DNA of 64,000 nucleotides, taken from assembly GCA_964439265.1 (NCBI GenBank), contig CAYTOA010000010.1, forward strand, positions 21,008-85,007. The letters are read 5' to 3'. Both the position numbers and the translations under genes were made by a program. The DNA is from JAGVPT01 sp964439265 (GTDB taxonomy: Bacteria > Bacteroidota > Ignavibacteria > UBA10030 > UBA8401). Numbering within the stretch: the stretch's first letter is position 1; every line of letters begins with the position of its first letter. The notes below the pieces were generated by a model. The model saw only the letters and a program-made list of their open reading frames with translations. It was not told the DNA's origin and made no database searches. Shown piece by piece: positions 62,658 to 64,000 of the stretch.

Positions 62658-63911
62658 ATGAATATTGAAAAATACTCGATCGGAATCGGCGACCGGTTCG
62701 GACATCAAGGCGTGGCACAACTTTCCGCGTTTGTGAAAGCGCGTGAACATGGAGTGGATGTCGTCCCGGTATGGAACAAGTCCAATCGAGAGCATGCTCT
62801 TATCGGAACACTGCCCGCCAATACGCGCAAAGAAGCAGACGCCGCGGCGGCAGCCTTAGGATGGAAATCATCCTACTATGTCGATGCAGACCATATCGGC
62901 ATTAAAACGGTAGACCCCTTCATCGGACCGAGCAATTACTTTACGCTGGATGTCGCCGATTTCATCGGTGAGGAGCCAGCGCCCGACGACCTTTCAGATT
63001 TCTCAACGTATTGCAGCAAGTTTGTCGGCACGATCAAGGTTCCGGGTATTAAGAACGGGCTTACCGTCTCAACGGAGACGATCGTTTCCGTAGGGAAGAA
63101 ATATCTCAATGCGGTGAAGGAGGCAGGCAGGATCTACCGGTACGTCGTCTCGCGCAAAGGGAAAGAAAGCTTCATCACCGAAGTATCGACCGACGAGACG
63201 AATACCCCGCAGACGCCCGTGGAACTCTTCTTTCTCCTTGCTGCACTCGCGAGAGAACAGGTTCCCCTGCAAACCATCGCACCAAAATTTACCGGGCAAT
63301 TTCTCAAAGGGGTCGACTACATCGGGGATGTTGAAAAATTTGCCCGGGAGTTTGAACAGGACGTTGCCGTCATTGCTCATGCTGTACAGGAATTCGGTTT
63401 GCCGGAGACGCTCAAGATCAGCATTCATTCCGGCAGCGATAAGTTTTCCATTTACCCGGTGATCAATAAAACTATAAAAACATTCGATGCAGGGCTGCAT
63501 CTCAAAACCGCAGGAACGACATGGCTTGAGGAAGTTATCGGTCTTGCAAAATCAGGAGGCGCCGGTCTTCGCGCGGCGAAAGAGATCTACGCCCAGTCGT
63601 ATCTTCGATTCGACGAGCTCGCAAAGCCGTATCTGACGGTGATCGACATCCCGATCGAGAAACTGCCGGCACCGGCAGCCGTGAACAAATGGGGAAGCGA
63701 CGATTTTATTCTTACACTGCAGCACGATCCGATGTGTCCCCGGTACAGCGCTGCATTCCGGCAGCTCGTCCACATTGGCTTTAAGATTGCAGCGGAAATG
63801 GGAGACCGGTATACCGATCTGCTCGACGAAGCGGCCGGGACAATTAACAAAGGCGTTACCGAAAATATCTACGAACGTCATCTTCGCCCGATATTCCTCG
63901 GCAGCGACTGA
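62658..63911 (+). CDS. uxaE: Tagaturonate/fructuronate epimerase
   Basis: A 417-residue cytoplasmic protein matching the UxaE family first described in Thermotoga. Recognisable blocks are YSIGIGDRFGHQGVAQLSAF, SYYVDADHIGIKTVDPFIGP, ITEVSTDETNTPQTPVELFF, IAPKFTGQFLKGVDYIGDVE, ISIHSGSDKFSIYPVINK and GLHLKTAGTTWLEEVIGLAK. It epimerises D-tagaturonate to D-fructuronate, so galacturonate is routed through the glucuronate branch (UxuB, UxuA) instead of using tagaturonate reductase and altronate dehydratase. UxuA and UxuB are not in the window. A good ribosome site is hard to see, but the gene is closely spaced behind the transporter. Confidence 0.9.
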   Translation: MNIEKYSIGIGDRFGHQGVAQLSAFVKAREHGVDVVPVWNKSNREHALIGTLPANTRKEADAAAAALGWKSSYYVDADHIGIKTVDPFIGPSNYFTLDVADFIGEEPAPDDLSDFSTYCSKFVGTIKVPGIKNGLTVSTETIVSVGKKYLNAVKEAGRIYRYVVSRKGKESFITEVSTDETNTPQTPVELFFLLAALAREQVPLQTIAPKFTGQFLKGVDYIGDVEKFAREFEQDVAVIAHAVQEFGLPETLKISIHSGSDKFSIYPVINKTIKTFDAGLHLKTAGTTWLEEVIGLAKSGGAGLRAAKEIYAQSYLRFDELAKPYLTVIDIPIEKLPAPAAVNKWGSDDFILTLQHDPMCPRYSAAFRQLVHIGFKIAAEMGDRYTDLLDEAAGTINKGVTENIYERHLRPIFLGSD

Positions 63912-63955
63912 ACCTGACGGCGTTCCGGAACTGAATAAAAGAACAAGGAGCAAGC

Positions 63956-64000
63956 ATGAGCAGTGGTTTGAAAATTCAACAAAGCGGAGCTTTGGATGTG
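63956..64000 (+). CDS. Start of a further uronate-operon gene (truncated by window end)
   Basis: ATG 63956 follows AAGGAG at a good distance and opens a frame of 15 residues (MSSGLKIQQSGALDV) that runs off the window. It begins 44 bp after uxaE in the same direction and is almost surely co-transcribed. Fifteen residues are too few to name it. Missing steps that it could supply are 2-keto-3-deoxygluconate kinase, mannonate dehydratase, fructuronate reductase or KduD. Confidence 0.6.
   Translation, partial: MSSGLKIQQSGALDV

Overview
The window looks like a scaffold from a draft genome or metagenome bin of a Bacteroidota/Chlorobiota-group bacterium, most likely Ignavibacteria-like. Seven secreted proteins end in a type IX secretion (T9SS) C-terminal domain built around QNYPNPFNPST, followed by a VYDxxGxEVATL-like strand and a terminal KKMxLxK. 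That form is common in Ignavibacteria, Kryptonia and relatives. A PorV/PorQ-type outer-membrane protein and TonB receptors with an N-terminal carboxypeptidase-regulatory-like domain fit the same group. The phylum-level call is an inference and the family is unresolved. Two runs of exactly 100 N (39621-39720 and 47578-47677) are assembly gaps. All supported genes are on the + strand. No tRNA, rRNA, CRISPR array or insertion sequence was recognised.

Region 1 (1-19763) is a cell-surface polysaccharide locus. It holds the end of an initiating sugar-phosphate transferase, a Wzz/Wzc-type chain-length regulator with tyrosine kinase, a small SLBB protein, an ABC exporter pair (Wzm/Wzt type), two methyltransferases, six glycosyltransferases (two GT9, three GT4, one GT2) and an O-antigen ligase/polymerase-like membrane protein. 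It continues with a hybrid sensor kinase whose catalytic boxes are degenerate, a low-molecular-weight tyrosine phosphatase and a mannose-1-phosphate guanylyltransferase-like enzyme. Kinase and phosphatase form the usual regulatory pair for polysaccharide assembly. A half-size TauE/SafE-like transporter (19825-20187) separates this from the next region.

Region 2 (about 20600-64000) is a large pectin (homogalacturonan) utilisation locus. Depolymerising enzymes are two GH28 polygalacturonases, a PL1 and a PL9 pectate lyase, two CE8 pectin methylesterases, a CE12 acetylesterase fused to a DUF4350-like domain, and a GH105 unsaturated uronyl hydrolase. Two TonB-dependent receptors and several outer-membrane or exported proteins of unknown role probably handle binding and uptake. 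No SusD-like protein was recognised. Proteins with a T9SS domain (PL1, PL9, one CE8 and the modular beta-solenoid proteins) should sit on the cell surface. Both GH28, GH105, CE12 and the other CE8 lack it and should be periplasmic. The end of the window carries ExuT-type uptake, uronate isomerase (UxaC), tagaturonate epimerase (UxaE) and KduI. Both saturated galacturonate and the unsaturated product can therefore enter central metabolism, apart from the last steps, which are not seen here.

A LacI-family regulator lies inside the pectin operon. A 20-bp sequence, agttaccggtaaagtaaacg, occurs twice, at 20670-20689 and 46822-46841. Each copy contains the palindrome TTACCGGTAA followed by a second CG-centred half-palindrome, and each lies a little over 300 bp upstream of a pectin-locus gene. 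The first copy sits just downstream of a near-perfect -35/-10 promoter. This is the best candidate for the pectin-locus operator.
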